From positions 1 through 64,000 of the forward strand of contig BLZA01000016.1 in the NCBI GenBank assembly GCA_013423385.1: DNA of 64,000 bases. The letters run 5' to 3'. Of this stretch, positions 1-9,340 are shown one piece after another. The position numbers were made by a program, and so were the translations under genes. The notes beneath the pieces were generated by a model. The model did no database searches. It was not told the origin of the DNA and saw only the letters and a list, made by a program, of their open reading frames with translations. The stretch is from Naganishia liquefaciens. Taxonomy: Eukaryota > Basidiomycota > Tremellomycetes > Filobasidiales > Filobasidiaceae. Every line of letters begins with the position of its first letter. The stretch's first letter is position 1.

Positions 1-69
1 GGAGAAGTTCTGGCCTTGATAAATTAGTCTGTGAATGTATACGTTAGTTCAATGTTGGTATCTGATACA

Positions 70-90
70 CCCCTAACCCCTAACCCCTAA
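70..90. repeat. Interstitial telomere-like repeat, 3 x CCCCTAA
   Basis: Three perfect head-to-tail CCCCTAA units (TTAGGGG on the minus strand) lie exactly where the minus-strand gypsy reading frame breaks off. TTAGGG-type repeats, including G-rich variants, are the usual telomere repeats of basidiomycetes. What is seen is the repeat and its place at the element edge. A healed break or an old telomere insertion is inference, and three units could arise by chance. Confidence 0.6.
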
Positions 91-1792
91 GGGCCTTAAT
101 GCTGTGATGCGCTACGTAGCTCTTCTTTGGTGAAAGTGTGATACCGGATTTAATGACAAGCTTTAGGACTGTATCTACATCGGCAAGATGACTGGAGAAA
201 TCTTTGCTGTAAATGATAATGTCATTGACGTACACGAGTGCAATTTGCCATTTGCATCGGCCGAGAATTCTATCGGTTAAGCGTTGGAATACACTCGGAC
301 CGGTCTTCAGATCGAAGGGCATACGTTTGAATTGATGCAGTCCGACATGAGTAAGGAAGGCTGTCTTTTCCCTGTCTTTCTCATCTACGACTACCTGGTG
401 AAATCCTTTATTCGCATCAAAGGTAGTGTAGTATTGCATACCAGAGAACTGAGCAAGGATGCCATCTACACGAGGAATCGGGTATTGATCTGCCTTGAGA
501 ACCATATTCACTTTTCGATAGTCAATGCAGAATCTATCCTTCCCTTTCTGGTGTACGAGAATAGCGGGAGAAGCCCACGGTGAATTGGATGGTTCGATGA
601 CATCGTCGGCAAGGAGTTCGGCTATAGTTTCCTCAATAACCCTGCGGCCGTTAGGCGACGCATGATAAGGCGCAGAGGAAATAGGTTCGGCGTCTCCGGT
701 GTCTAATGTCATCTTAACCCAATCTGTGGAGCCGAGCTTTCTATTTCCGTAGGCGAAGGCTTGGCGGTTTGCCTGTAACATAGCTGTCATCTGCAGCTGC
801 TCGTCTTGGCTCAATTCTGAATTGATATCGAACTCAGGTAGCACTTCTCGAAACGCTTGTTCATCAGTAGTCATGCCGGTGACACTGTTAGTCTCATAGA
901 ATTGACTACTATCCCTAATATTCGTGGTGGCATGCAGACGTCCGATGACCTGGCCTGCTTGCAAAGTGACAGGTTGATCAATTGGATTCATTAGTTGCGC
1001 GAAGTGTTGTTCAGCTGTAGCTGAGCCAACCGAACGAGCTGTCATCCAGCTATTATTGTTACCGTCTTCGGCTTCTAGCAGGTAGTTAGCCGTCGGAAGG
1101 AAGCCTTCTATCTCGAAGGGTACCATGCATACATGCTGCGGTTTTACCACGAATGATTCCTTCACCTTGGCTATGGGCTTGGCTAACACTTCGCCCTGCA
1201 TAGTGCACCATATGGCGATGCGGCCTTTCATGCTGGGAAAAGTTAGAGCTCGGTTACCGAGGTCTATTCTGACTCTCATGGGAACGAGCACGTCATTTCC
1301 TAGAATAATCTTGGTGACGTGACCAATGCCGGGGACAAGGAAAAATCGGGCAGGAACAATCATGAAGGAGTTGTCTTGATAGCTACGGAAATACAGGTTC
1401 AAAGCGACCCATTCTGTAGCTACAGTATTACCGAGTCCTAGCAGTTGCACATCGCAACCAGCATTGTTTCGAGTTAGATATGGTAGGTATTCCCTAGCAA
1501 ATGCATCATCTATCAGAGAGACCGACGAGCCAGAATCGATGCAGACGGGATAGTCCCATGCGTGTGGACCCCCTAATCTGGCGAGTGAAAACGCTGGTGT
1601 TTTGTTTTGCCAATCGTTGGGGCAATCCAGCTGTGCAGAGATATTTTTGGATTGTTCCGCATGCTGAGCAATCTCCTGCGGATCGGGAGACTGAGATCCG
1701 ATGGGATTAAAGCCGGCGGGTTTAGCAATCATCTTCGAGCTCAGTAGTCGTATACCGCTGAGCCGTGGGAGTTGAAGGCAATGGCGCGACAT
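80..1792 (-). mobile_element. Ty3/gypsy LTR retrotransposon fragment (protease and reverse transcriptase parts)
   Basis: This is a minus-strand fossil fragment of about 570 codons. It carries a retroviral-type aspartic protease region (DSGSS near 1535) and the fingers and palm of a Ty3/gypsy reverse transcriptase, including CIDYRKVN and a catalytic motif in which YVND replaces the usual YxDD pattern. RNase H and integrase are absent, because the fragment ends at the telomere-like repeat. No LTR was recognised. It is an incomplete relic, of moderate age to judge from the long open stretch that remains. Confidence 0.85.
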
Positions 1793-1799
1793 GTACGTC

Positions 1800-1942
1800 A
1801 GGCGTTTGATGATTGTTTTATTTTGGTTCCTCTCTCTGTTGTATGTGATGGCTTGTTAAGTCGACTGTGTCCAACTGTTTCATCGCTGGCTCGACTTTCG
1901 ATTTGGCGGGAGATATGTCAAGTGGTGAATAGACGACATCTC
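1800..1942 (-). mobile_element. Copia remnant on the far side of the MULE
   Basis: About 140 bp of minus-strand sequence, immediately outside the left target duplication of the MULE, has the character of Copia pol just downstream of integrase. It matches the place where the main Copia body (4463-6554) is interrupted. The remnant ends at the gypsy fragment. This supports the order of events Copia first, MULE later. It is a broken fossil. Confidence 0.6.
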
Positions 1943-1951
1943 TTGAATAAT
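1943..1951. repeat. MULE target-site duplication, left copy
   Basis: TTGAATAAT immediately precedes the GGGAAATTTGCA terminus of the MULE and is identical to 4454-4462. A 9-bp duplication is typical of Mutator-like elements. Confidence 0.9.
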
Positions 1952-2065
1952 GGGAAATTTGCAGAAACACCCTTGTACTTTGATGGAAATATTACAAATA
2001 CCCCTGTCCAGCTGGAAATTACAGAAACACCCCTGTCGCGTTTTTTTGCTTTTCGCATCCGCGCG
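1952..2065. repeat. MULE left terminal inverted repeat with three internal iterons
   Basis: This repeat is inverted relative to 4344-4453 with visible mismatches and small gaps, roughly three quarters identical by eye. It holds three related direct copies of an ACARAWACCCCTGT-like word at about 1961-1978, 1994-2009 and 2021-2038. Repeated subterminal words of this kind are candidate transposase binding sites; that role is inference. Confidence 0.85.
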
Positions 2066-2215
2066 AATTTTTCCTCAAACAGGACACGTCATTCATCACC
2101 GATGAATCGACATCCGTTTCAAGTCGAAACTCAGGGGTCTTTGCGCTCGAGTAGCTGGCGCGACTGACTTTAGGAGACATGTTTCACCTTGCAAATATAT
2201 GTTACAAGCTAAGTT

Positions 2216-2785
2216 CTAGATATTTCCGAAGTGTACAGCAGAGAGAGGGCCCATCAGCTGAGGTGTTGGCGGCAGATCGCCACTGAAATGCACATCTCCA
2301 AAGTCATATGCTTCCGCTTCATTGAAATCGGCATGTTCCTCGGGGTGAATTGTAGTCTCCTCGGGAAGAATCGGTTCTTGGCAAGTTCGGAGATTGTGGC
2401 CGATTTGCCCACACCGCTTGCATCGAAGACTTCTTCCCCCTGTCCCCCTTTCCTTCCTCTCGATGCTAGGCCTGCCGGCTTTTCTCCCCTTGATGGGCGG
2501 GAGTATTGTCGGACCGATAGGCGGAGGCCAATCTTTCTTCGGCGGAATTGGCAAAATGTCGCCGGAATACGTACTAACGTAGCTTGTAACTCTGTACTCC
2601 TCATCCACATACCTCCGAAGGTCCTTTTGCATGTGTAGCAAGCAATGCGCCGCATGACGGCATGGAATGCCGTATTGCTGCCATTCTTTGCACGAGCAAG
2701 TCCGATATTGTATGTCAACGATGCGGTTCCGTTCGGTGTCGATGTTCGTAACTTCCAACACCGATTCATTGCTGCGGCGATGACT
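2216..2785 (-). pseudogene. MULE transposase, C-terminal SWIM zinc-finger part
   Basis: This stretch is in the same reading frame as the DDE part at 2786-4177 and is separated from it only by a TAG at 2786-2788. It encodes a SWIM finger (CSCKEW, then GIPCRHA), which is the usual C-terminal partner of the DDE domain in MULE transposases. A CCHC knuckle follows (CKRCGQIGH...C), then an acidic tail. There is no ATG close to the start, so it is unlikely to be made alone. Read-through of the TAG, or a second functional copy elsewhere, would be needed for a complete protein. Confidence 0.8.
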
Positions 2786-4177
2786 CTATCTCATACGTCC
2801 GTAACGCTCAGCCATCGTGAGTCGTGTAGCCGCATCAGGAACGAGAGCGAGAGGATCCGGATGCTCTTCTGTGGCAACGATGCCCTCTTCTCGGCGTATT
2901 TGAAACCAGCCCATGAGTTTCACCCGAATATCCTCGAGCATTTCAATAAGAGGCTTCTCCCGAGCATCTCGTAACCAGGCGTTGGCGGACTCCGAGATAT
3001 TCGAAGTGTAATGTCCATATCGCTTGCCACTGAAGAACGCGTCGGACCAATACACGGGATCGGCGTAACCGTTGAACCACGCGGCCGCCTTGGGATTGAT
3101 CCCAGCCATTTCCTTCATCACCTCGTTGTACGTCTCTTCGGTAGTCGCTCGAGCAGCTTTCCAAAGCAGCTGTACTAGCCCTTGATCCCCGAAACGCCGA
3201 ATGAAATTGGCTTTCAGGTGCACAAGGCAGAATGCGTGGTGATCACCGGGCCGTAATACCGCGACGGCGTTGATGAGACCCTTCTGTCGGTCCGAAAGCC
3301 ATGTAATTCGACGGCTTGGGCCGAAGGCGATAGCTTGTAGAAGATGCCGTAAAAACCACTCCCAGTTGTCTTGATTTTCCACCGAGCAGACACCGAAAGC
3401 GAGCGGGAATAATTGACCCTTGGCGTCGAGTGCTACAGCCATCAACAAAATGCCTAGAGGTCGGTAATTAATTTCCGCTCTGACGTAAAAGACGAAGAGG
3501 CGGTAGAACTCACCCTTGTAGCTGTGCCGCAGATGAGTTCCATCTAGACCGACGACAGGTCGACAGGCGAAAAATCCCCCGAGTGATGCGCCGAAAGCCA
3601 CAAACGTTCTTTGGAACATGCCGGTGTGCGGGTCGGTGTCGTAATAGGCTTCTGTGCCGACGTTAACCTGGTTGAGCAGCTCACAGTATTGGTGAATAGC
3701 TCCGAAGCTTGCTGCAAAGTCGCCATGAAGGGCTTCGAGGGCTTTCCGTTTTGCCCGGTGCGCCTGAGTGTAGCTGAGAGTGATGCCGTGTTCCCGTAAC
3801 AGGTCTTGCGCTGCCTCTCGGGGCTTGTATCTCGGGTGATCCGCCACTTTCGGTTCAATCATTTTGGCAGCGAGCGTGGACGTCATGTTCCGTGACGTTA
3901 ATCGCTTCATTCCCGTGCAGCTGTGCCGCAGCTCCAAAGTCTTGACAATAAATCCCGAGCTCGATGTCGAAGGAGAAGCGTACAGCCTCCAGCCGCATTG
4001 TTGCTCTTTGGAGTTACGGCATCGAATATCGTATTTCTTATTATCGGATTTGTGTGCGTAGAATTCGAATCCCTCGATGGAAGCATGCAGCTTCGCAGCT
4101 TCGGCAAGGGCCTGTTTGCTGATAAAAGCCTGGCCTAGTCGGAAAGGCAACTGCTCGTCTGCTGTGGAGATCACCAT
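2786..4177 (-). CDS. MULE transposase, N-terminal and DDE part (463 aa, ends at an in-frame TAG)
   Basis: The frame starts at ATG 4177 inside the right TIR boundary. Residues 1-110 form the MuDR-type zinc-binding region (CRN...CGW, then H-x-C). The MULE transposase domain follows, with the first Asp in GLDGTHLRH (about 212), the second in WLSDRQKG (about 296), the CLVHLKANF helix (about 317-325) and the acidic SNISESANAW motif (about 392-401). All three catalytic acids are present. The protein stops after about 463 residues at a TAG, and the same frame then continues directly into the SWIM part. It would catalyse cut-and-paste movement of the element in the nucleus. Confidence 0.85.
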   Translation of the reverse strand: MVISTADEQLPFRLGQAFISKQALAEAAKLHASIEGFEFYAHKSDNKKYDIRCRNSKEQQCGWRLYASPSTSSSGFIVKTLELRHSCTGMKRLTSRNMTSTLAAKMIEPKVADHPRYKPREAAQDLLREHGITLSYTQAHRAKRKALEALHGDFAASFGAIHQYCELLNQVNVGTEAYYDTDPHTGMFQRTFVAFGASLGGFFACRPVVGLDGTHLRHSYKGEFYRLFVFYVRAEINYRPLGILLMAVALDAKGQLFPLAFGVCSVENQDNWEWFLRHLLQAIAFGPSRRITWLSDRQKGLINAVAVLRPGDHHAFCLVHLKANFIRRFGDQGLVQLLWKAARATTEETYNEVMKEMAGINPKAAAWFNGYADPVYWSDAFFSGKRYGHYTSNISESANAWLRDAREKPLIEMLEDIRVKLMGWFQIRREEGIVATEEHPDPLALVPDAATRLTMAERYGRMR

Positions 4178-4343
4178 TTCGTATCGACGATAGAGCTATG
4201 CACCTGCCCTGATAGTTCTCGTAATCGTCGTTCTCGATGCTCAGTCTATCACTACTATGCCGGCGTTGGCTGATTTTCTACGCGTCAAGCATCTGTCTGA
4301 CAGCCATTTTTGTGTCACATTGAAGGGTTTCACCCAAAGAAAA

Positions 4344-4453
4344 CGCGCTTCGGAAAAAATAAAAGCGACAGGGGTATTTCTGTAATTTTCGTCGATGCAG
4401 GGGTATTGGTCATATTTAGGGCAAAGTACAGGAGTATTTTTGCAAATTTTCCC
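4344..4453. repeat. MULE right terminal inverted repeat
   Basis: This is the inverted partner of 1952-2065, ending TGCAAATTTTCCC at 4453. It carries the same three CAGGGGTAT/CAGGAGTAT-type words as the left repeat. Confidence 0.85.
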
Positions 4454-4462
4454 TTGAATAAT
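4454..4462. repeat. MULE target-site duplication, right copy
   Basis: TTGAATAAT, identical to 1943-1951, lies directly outside the right TIR. Confidence 0.9.
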
Positions 4463-6554
4463 TGACGGATTTCTTGAGTGGATCCCAGTATCGAACATAG
4501 GAACTACTGTCCTCGCGCCATCCGAGCAAAACACCTGGTCGATACCGTGCCTGGAGTTCGTCAGACTCTGTATGATCTCGAAAGTAAATTTGAGATCCAA
4601 AAGGCCGTAGTGTCTCGTGAGCCACATTTTTGCCAGACCACATCGTGTATGGTATTTTTCTTGTCTTCGCATTTGGAAATCGATTTCGAACATGAACCAC
4701 GTAATTTGCTGCCTCAGCCCAGAATTCTTGAGGAAGTTTTGAATCAATCAAGATGGTTCGGACTGTGTTCAAGATTGTGAGATGTTGTCGCTCGACTCGA
4801 CCATTTTGTGCATGATCTCCGGGAGGAATCAGATTTTCGAGTATCCCATTGTTTGCAAGCAAGTGTTTAAAGCGATTTGAAGTGAATTCACTCCCGTTGT
4901 CCATGCGAACTTTTTTGATAGTGGTTTCGCAGTGATTTCCGACTAGAATGATATATCGTTCGAAGGCTCGTAACGCTTCTGATTTATTCTTGAGAAGATA
5001 GAGACGAGTGTATCTTGAATGATCGTCGTAACAAGTCAAGAAATATCGATTTCCCCCGAGTGAAGGTGTTCTTGCTGGTCCCCAAATGTCGATGTGAACC
5101 AGATCATTAGGTCTCTGTGCACGTTCTAATGCTGAATGCGTGTTCAATCGTCTTCTATTTCCAAGAACGCAGCTTTCGCAGAATACATATGCTAGATCAT
5201 GATTCGATACATTTTTCCAGTCACCGTCTAAAAGACCTTCACTGCCCATTCTAAAGATTTCACGAAAATTGAGGTGACCCAATCTGTGGTGCCAGTGAGT
5301 GAGCAGATCAGTCTTAGAGACTATGTGAGCTAGAGAAAATGACTCGCTGACCTGCAGAGTGTATAAGCCGGCTCGGTGTGGTGCAGTCGCGATGTGTTTG
5401 CCTTGTTGGAAGATGGTGCAATCGTTGTTGCCAAGCTTGACGGTGAGACCACATTGAATTAACTTGCGAACGCATAACAAGTTGCATTCCAAGTTCGGTA
5501 CCAAGAGAACGTAGAGAAGGCCGAGCGTTCCATTCAGGCGCAATGTGCCTTGGTGAGTAGACCATAGAGATCTGCCACCACCAACAACGACTTCTCGTCG
5601 TAAGGGTGTGATGTCGTGAAGGTGGGTTTTCGAGCAAACCATATGGTCGGTAGCACCGGAATCGATAAAGAATGAATTTTCGCTAGTGGATCGCACAAGA
5701 AGGGCTGTTGCAGTTGCGGGATAGTCGTCGAATTGTGCATTTTCATTCATGTAGTTGACGGTTGAAGAGACGTTGGCACGAGAAGAATCATGATGGTTGA
5801 CGTTCTTGCGCTTGCCTGCTAATACCTTGCATTCGTTGGTGGTATGGCTGAAGTTGTTCTTGTGAAATTCACACCACTTTTTATCTTGTAAATCATTCTT
5901 ATATTGTTGGACCGCAAGCGCCGACAATGTTTCTCCGGCATTGATTCGACGATTATGTTCGGTTTGAACGTAGGTGAAGATGACTTCGGGCGTTAAATTC
6001 TTCTGTTGATATAGACTTTGAACGAGCGGATCGTAAGAAGGTGGTAAGACCCGCAACATGGCGATAGTGAACAGCATGGTGTCGAATGCCACTTTTCCTG
6101 TTGCGACGACTTCGGCGTAGGTGGCCTTCAAAACTGATAAATTCTTGATGGGGTCGTCGTCATCTTTTATTTTTAATCCCCAAATCGTTTCCATTCGACA
6201 CGCCAGCTCTTGAAATGTTGAGGCACCGTACGTCTCTTTTAATTCAGACCAGAGAAGACTTGGTTCGGGCTTAGAGGCATCGGCTGCTGCAGGTGAAAGT
6301 GCTCCTTGGACTTCGTTGGACAGAGTCAAAAAGATTTCTGACCATGCGTTTTGTAATTTTCTATTGTCGATAGGCGTCACGAAAGGTGATTTCTCCTCGT
6401 CTGTGGGTGATGTGGTCACCATTTCGAGTAATCTTTTCGTCATGAGGTGGGCGATAACGTTTCGGGACCATGTTGTGTAATTGTGAGTCCCTTTTAATTT
6501 CTGAATGCGAACGTTGGTTCTTCCAGAAGGTATTTCGGAGTCGGAGTCAGACAT
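4463..6554 (-). mobile_element. Copia (Ty1/copia) LTR retrotransposon body: Gag, protease, integrase; cut by the MULE
   Basis: One long minus-strand frame starts at ATG 6554. It reads a UBN2-type Gag, a short zinc-knuckle-like segment, a Copia aspartic protease (DSGATDHM near 5670), the GAG-pre-integrase HHxxxC-type region, and an integrase core with its DD-E type residues (HIDIWGP, MDNGSEF, then the Glu helix). The frame runs into the MULE right end, so reverse transcriptase and RNase H are not present here; only a short remnant continues beyond the MULE. Intact LTRs were not recognised. The long uninterrupted frame suggests this is the youngest Copia copy in the window. As a whole the element is broken. 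Confidence 0.88.
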
Positions 6555-6599
6555 ATTTATGGATTGATTTGAGATCTCTAGATTCTAGGTACTGAGTGT

Positions 6600-7100
6600 T
6601 TTGAATACTGGGCCCATAACCTAAAAGAATCAGAGTAGAAATGTCTGATGAATCTTTAAAGTCACTTCTAGCTAATAAACAACTCACCTAAAAGAATCAA
6701 AGAAGGAATGTCTAATCTTTTAGGTGTTCATGCAAAGTGCAAATCTAAATGGAAAGAGTTTAAATATGTTGCTGCAAGATGAATCGAGCATAGTGAGATG
6801 GTACCTTGACAGGCCGTTCGCCAGAAGCGCGTTTGAGGCGCAAAGGATTTACGTAGCCTTGACAGGGGCGTGTTGTGCAAAGTCGTTGAGTTCCGACAAC
6901 TTTTCATATGGCAACGACTGCGGCTTGAGTCGCCTTTGAAATTGACACTCTCGCCTTGACAAAACGTCATCGTCTTTCATCGCTAATCCTCAAATCGTCT
7001 CTTGAAAAGTTGAAGGATCGTGCGCTGATTTCCGATCAAGACCAGAGAAGGGTAGGGTTGGCTTTGAAAGCATCAGGCTACTACGAGTGACAGTCCTCTT
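6600..7100 (-). mobile_element. Degraded Copia relic (leader/LTR-like and Gag-like pieces)
   Basis: The leader-like stretch around 6613-6960 recurs with many differences at about 8982-9340. The following 6955-7090 resembles part of the Gag region of the neighbouring Copia element. It appears to be an older, shortened copy in the same orientation and is heavily decayed. Confidence 0.6.
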
Positions 7101-7437
7101 AGAACCAGATTGGATGCAGAGACAGCGGCTATATCGGCTCTTCAATCTCCTCCGAGTTCACAGAATTCTCCTAGTTGGCTTAGTCCCGACCGTCCTAAAC
7201 CTCCTGAATCTTCACAATGTCCAGAAGCTTCATCTGCCCCTGAAAAGACTCATGTTCCCCAGGACTGCCATCTAGTAAAAATCGGTAAATATAGCGGGCG
7301 CTCTGCCCATTTGTAATGGCCTCGTGATTTGCAATGCACCCTTCCATATACTTTCAACTACGAAGCTGCCTTGAGTGCCAGACTTCCCCAGGATGAGCTA
7401 CCCTTGTCTTTCACATCCAACATTACGAGATCCTGTC

Positions 7438-7910
7438 TTAAGGTAATATTTGTCCACTATTTGTACTAGATTCCTCAGTCAACGACGGTGATTCCTGCCT
7501 TAGCGGGAATGATAACTGATGCGCGACGTTGACGAGGGTCAATAAAATTTCCGACCATGCGTTCGTCTTTTTTTTTTTATCAACAGGCGTGACAAAAGGC
7601 AATTTCTCCTTGACAACGGGCAATATGGCTGCCATTTTGACTGATCTTTTTTCAGAGGACATCGTTGCCGGACCATGTTGCGCGGTTGAGCGTACCTTCT
7701 AATTGCTGAATGGGAATGTTCCTTCTCTCAGAAGATATTTCGTAATCGAAGTCAGACACAGTTTTTGTTGAATGTGAGACTTTTTGTTCCTAGTTGCGTT
7801 GAGTGTCTGTGATTTCTGGGCCATCAACCTTTGCCAAAAGCGGCCTAAAAGAATTAGAGCAAAAAATCAAATGAGTTCCTACAGTCACTTCTAGCTGTCA
7901 AAAATTTCAC
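7438..7910 (-). mobile_element. Degraded Copia relic, Gag N-terminal region plus leader
   Basis: Minus-strand sequence here reads as a diverged copy of the Copia Gag N-terminus, with features such as PFVTPVD and NAWSEILLTL, which match PFVTPID and NAWSEIFLTL in the main copy. The same leader word (CCTAAAAGAATTAGAGC near 7850) follows on the right. It is old and has several breaks. Confidence 0.7.
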
Positions 7911-8981
7911 GTATTCCAGTCGTGGCGGACAAGTGATCTACTTGGCAATGGCGAATGACACAGTTGTTTCATAAGGGGTCAAGCACTAGCGATATGCAAT
8001 TGTTATCTTAAAACAAGATCTTCAATATTGAAAGTGGAAGACGAGGACAGCTGTCGAGCGCAGCTAGGCTTGACCTAAAAAAGACCATGTGTTGCCGTGA
8101 AGATGCTTAACGAGTCATGTAGAATCCCTACTCATCCCTGTCACCGGTGAAACTTGTCGACCCCTGACTCCAACATCGAAATGAAAAGTGAGACAGTATG
8201 CCCTCTTTCCGTCGTTATTGTAGTTTCTTGCGTTGTCTAAAAGGAATTGCCAGAGTCATTCGGCGAAGGACCCTTGTACTTCAAAAAGGATGAGGTAGCG
8301 CTGCACTTGATGATACGACATCCGTCTCGGGTTCTTTGCTTTTCCACTTTCTATCAGCCCAAAGGGCACTTCTGACGCCCTCGAACCTGTCTTGTGATCC
8401 GCTTGCATTTGATCGGAGATTTCGTCCGTGATTGACGGCTTGTACCTGATGTCGTTGGTTCCCGTCCAGAAATGTCGCTTGATGTCGTCGACTTCGATTG
8501 AATCCTCGTCCTCGTCGTCCACGTACCCATCGCTGACGGAAGGATCATCAGCAGCATCCTTCATGAATGCAATACTGTTGAGATCCCTGTTGTCCATTGC
8601 CGAAACAGGCATGCGGCTTTGTCATCCATTTTGACCTTCTTGCCGCCAGTTCTCTTCTCTCGCAAAATGCGCATGGAAGACGGATCGATCGTCGCGAGTG
8701 ACGACGGTGTTTCAATCTCTTCGTTCAGTCCGAACAACCCGGCGAGACTATACATTTCGGCTACAGTGAACAATGAATTTGAAAAGTGTTCATGGCGTCG
8801 TTGTGACCGGCCTTCCTTATGGAATCTTCTGAACAATCAGGCGAAATTATTGTCATTCGATTGCGCAGTTTTGTGAAAAGGTATAACGGCGTCCCCATTT
8901 GGGTATATCAAATCTCTTATAATCCTGAGGATGGCAAAGATACGAGCAGTTGACAAGAACGCCGTTGACCGTTACTGAGTT
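7911..8981. other. No confident gene; two short minus-strand reading frames of unknown nature
   Basis: Two overlapping minus-strand frames (8561-8836, about 91 codons, and 8256-8612, about 118 codons, with an acidic DEDEDS stretch) look mildly protein-like. They are in different frames, match no family I recognise and lie between Copia relics. They may be debris of one old gene or of an element. No function is proposed. Confidence 0.25.
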
Positions 8982-9340
8982 ATTAGCAAAATCAGAGCAG
9001 AAATGTCTATTGATTATTCAAGTTCACTTCTAGCTGACAAAAGACTCACCTAACAGAATCAGAGCAGAAATGTCTGATCTGTTATGTATCCGTACAAAGT
9101 GGAAATCTGGAGAAGAAGAGTTTATATATCTGGCTGTAAGATGACTCGAGCATAGTGAGATGTCGCATCAATGAGTCGACCGATAGACCATTTGCCAGAG
9201 GCGTGATTGAAGCGCAAAGATTGATGTGGCCTTCAACAGTGACGTGGTGTTCAAAGTCGTTGATTTCTGACAGTGCTTGGGTTTCGTGTCAATCTTATCG
9301 AAAGACTGAGTATCGTCATTGTCATGGAGAGTCGGCGAGT
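8982..9340 (-). repeat. Second copy of the Copia leader/LTR-like repeat
   Basis: This is a direct repeat of about 6640-6960 with frequent differences (shared words include CACTTCTAGCT, AATGTCTGATC and CGAGCATAGTGAGATG). It is consistent with an LTR or leader segment of an old Copia copy; it is decayed and solo-like. Confidence 0.6.

Larger units (their letters stand above)
1952..4453 (-). mobile_element. Mutator-like DNA transposon (MULE), 2502 bp, with TIRs and perfect 9-bp TSD
   Basis: The element is bounded by about 110-bp terminal inverted repeats that start GGGAAA(A)TTTGCA and by identical 9-bp TTGAATAAT duplications. Inside, on the minus strand, lies one transposase gene with an N-terminal MuDR-type region, a MULE DDE domain and a SWIM zinc finger. 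The element sits in Copia pol and shares its orientation. Both ends and both target duplications are present, so it is structurally complete. The only coding defect noticed is one in-frame TAG between the DDE and SWIM parts. Confidence 0.93.

Noticed and set aside
4241-4747. 168-codon minus-strand frame across the MULE right end
   Set aside because: It runs across an element boundary and overlaps the Copia integrase in another frame.
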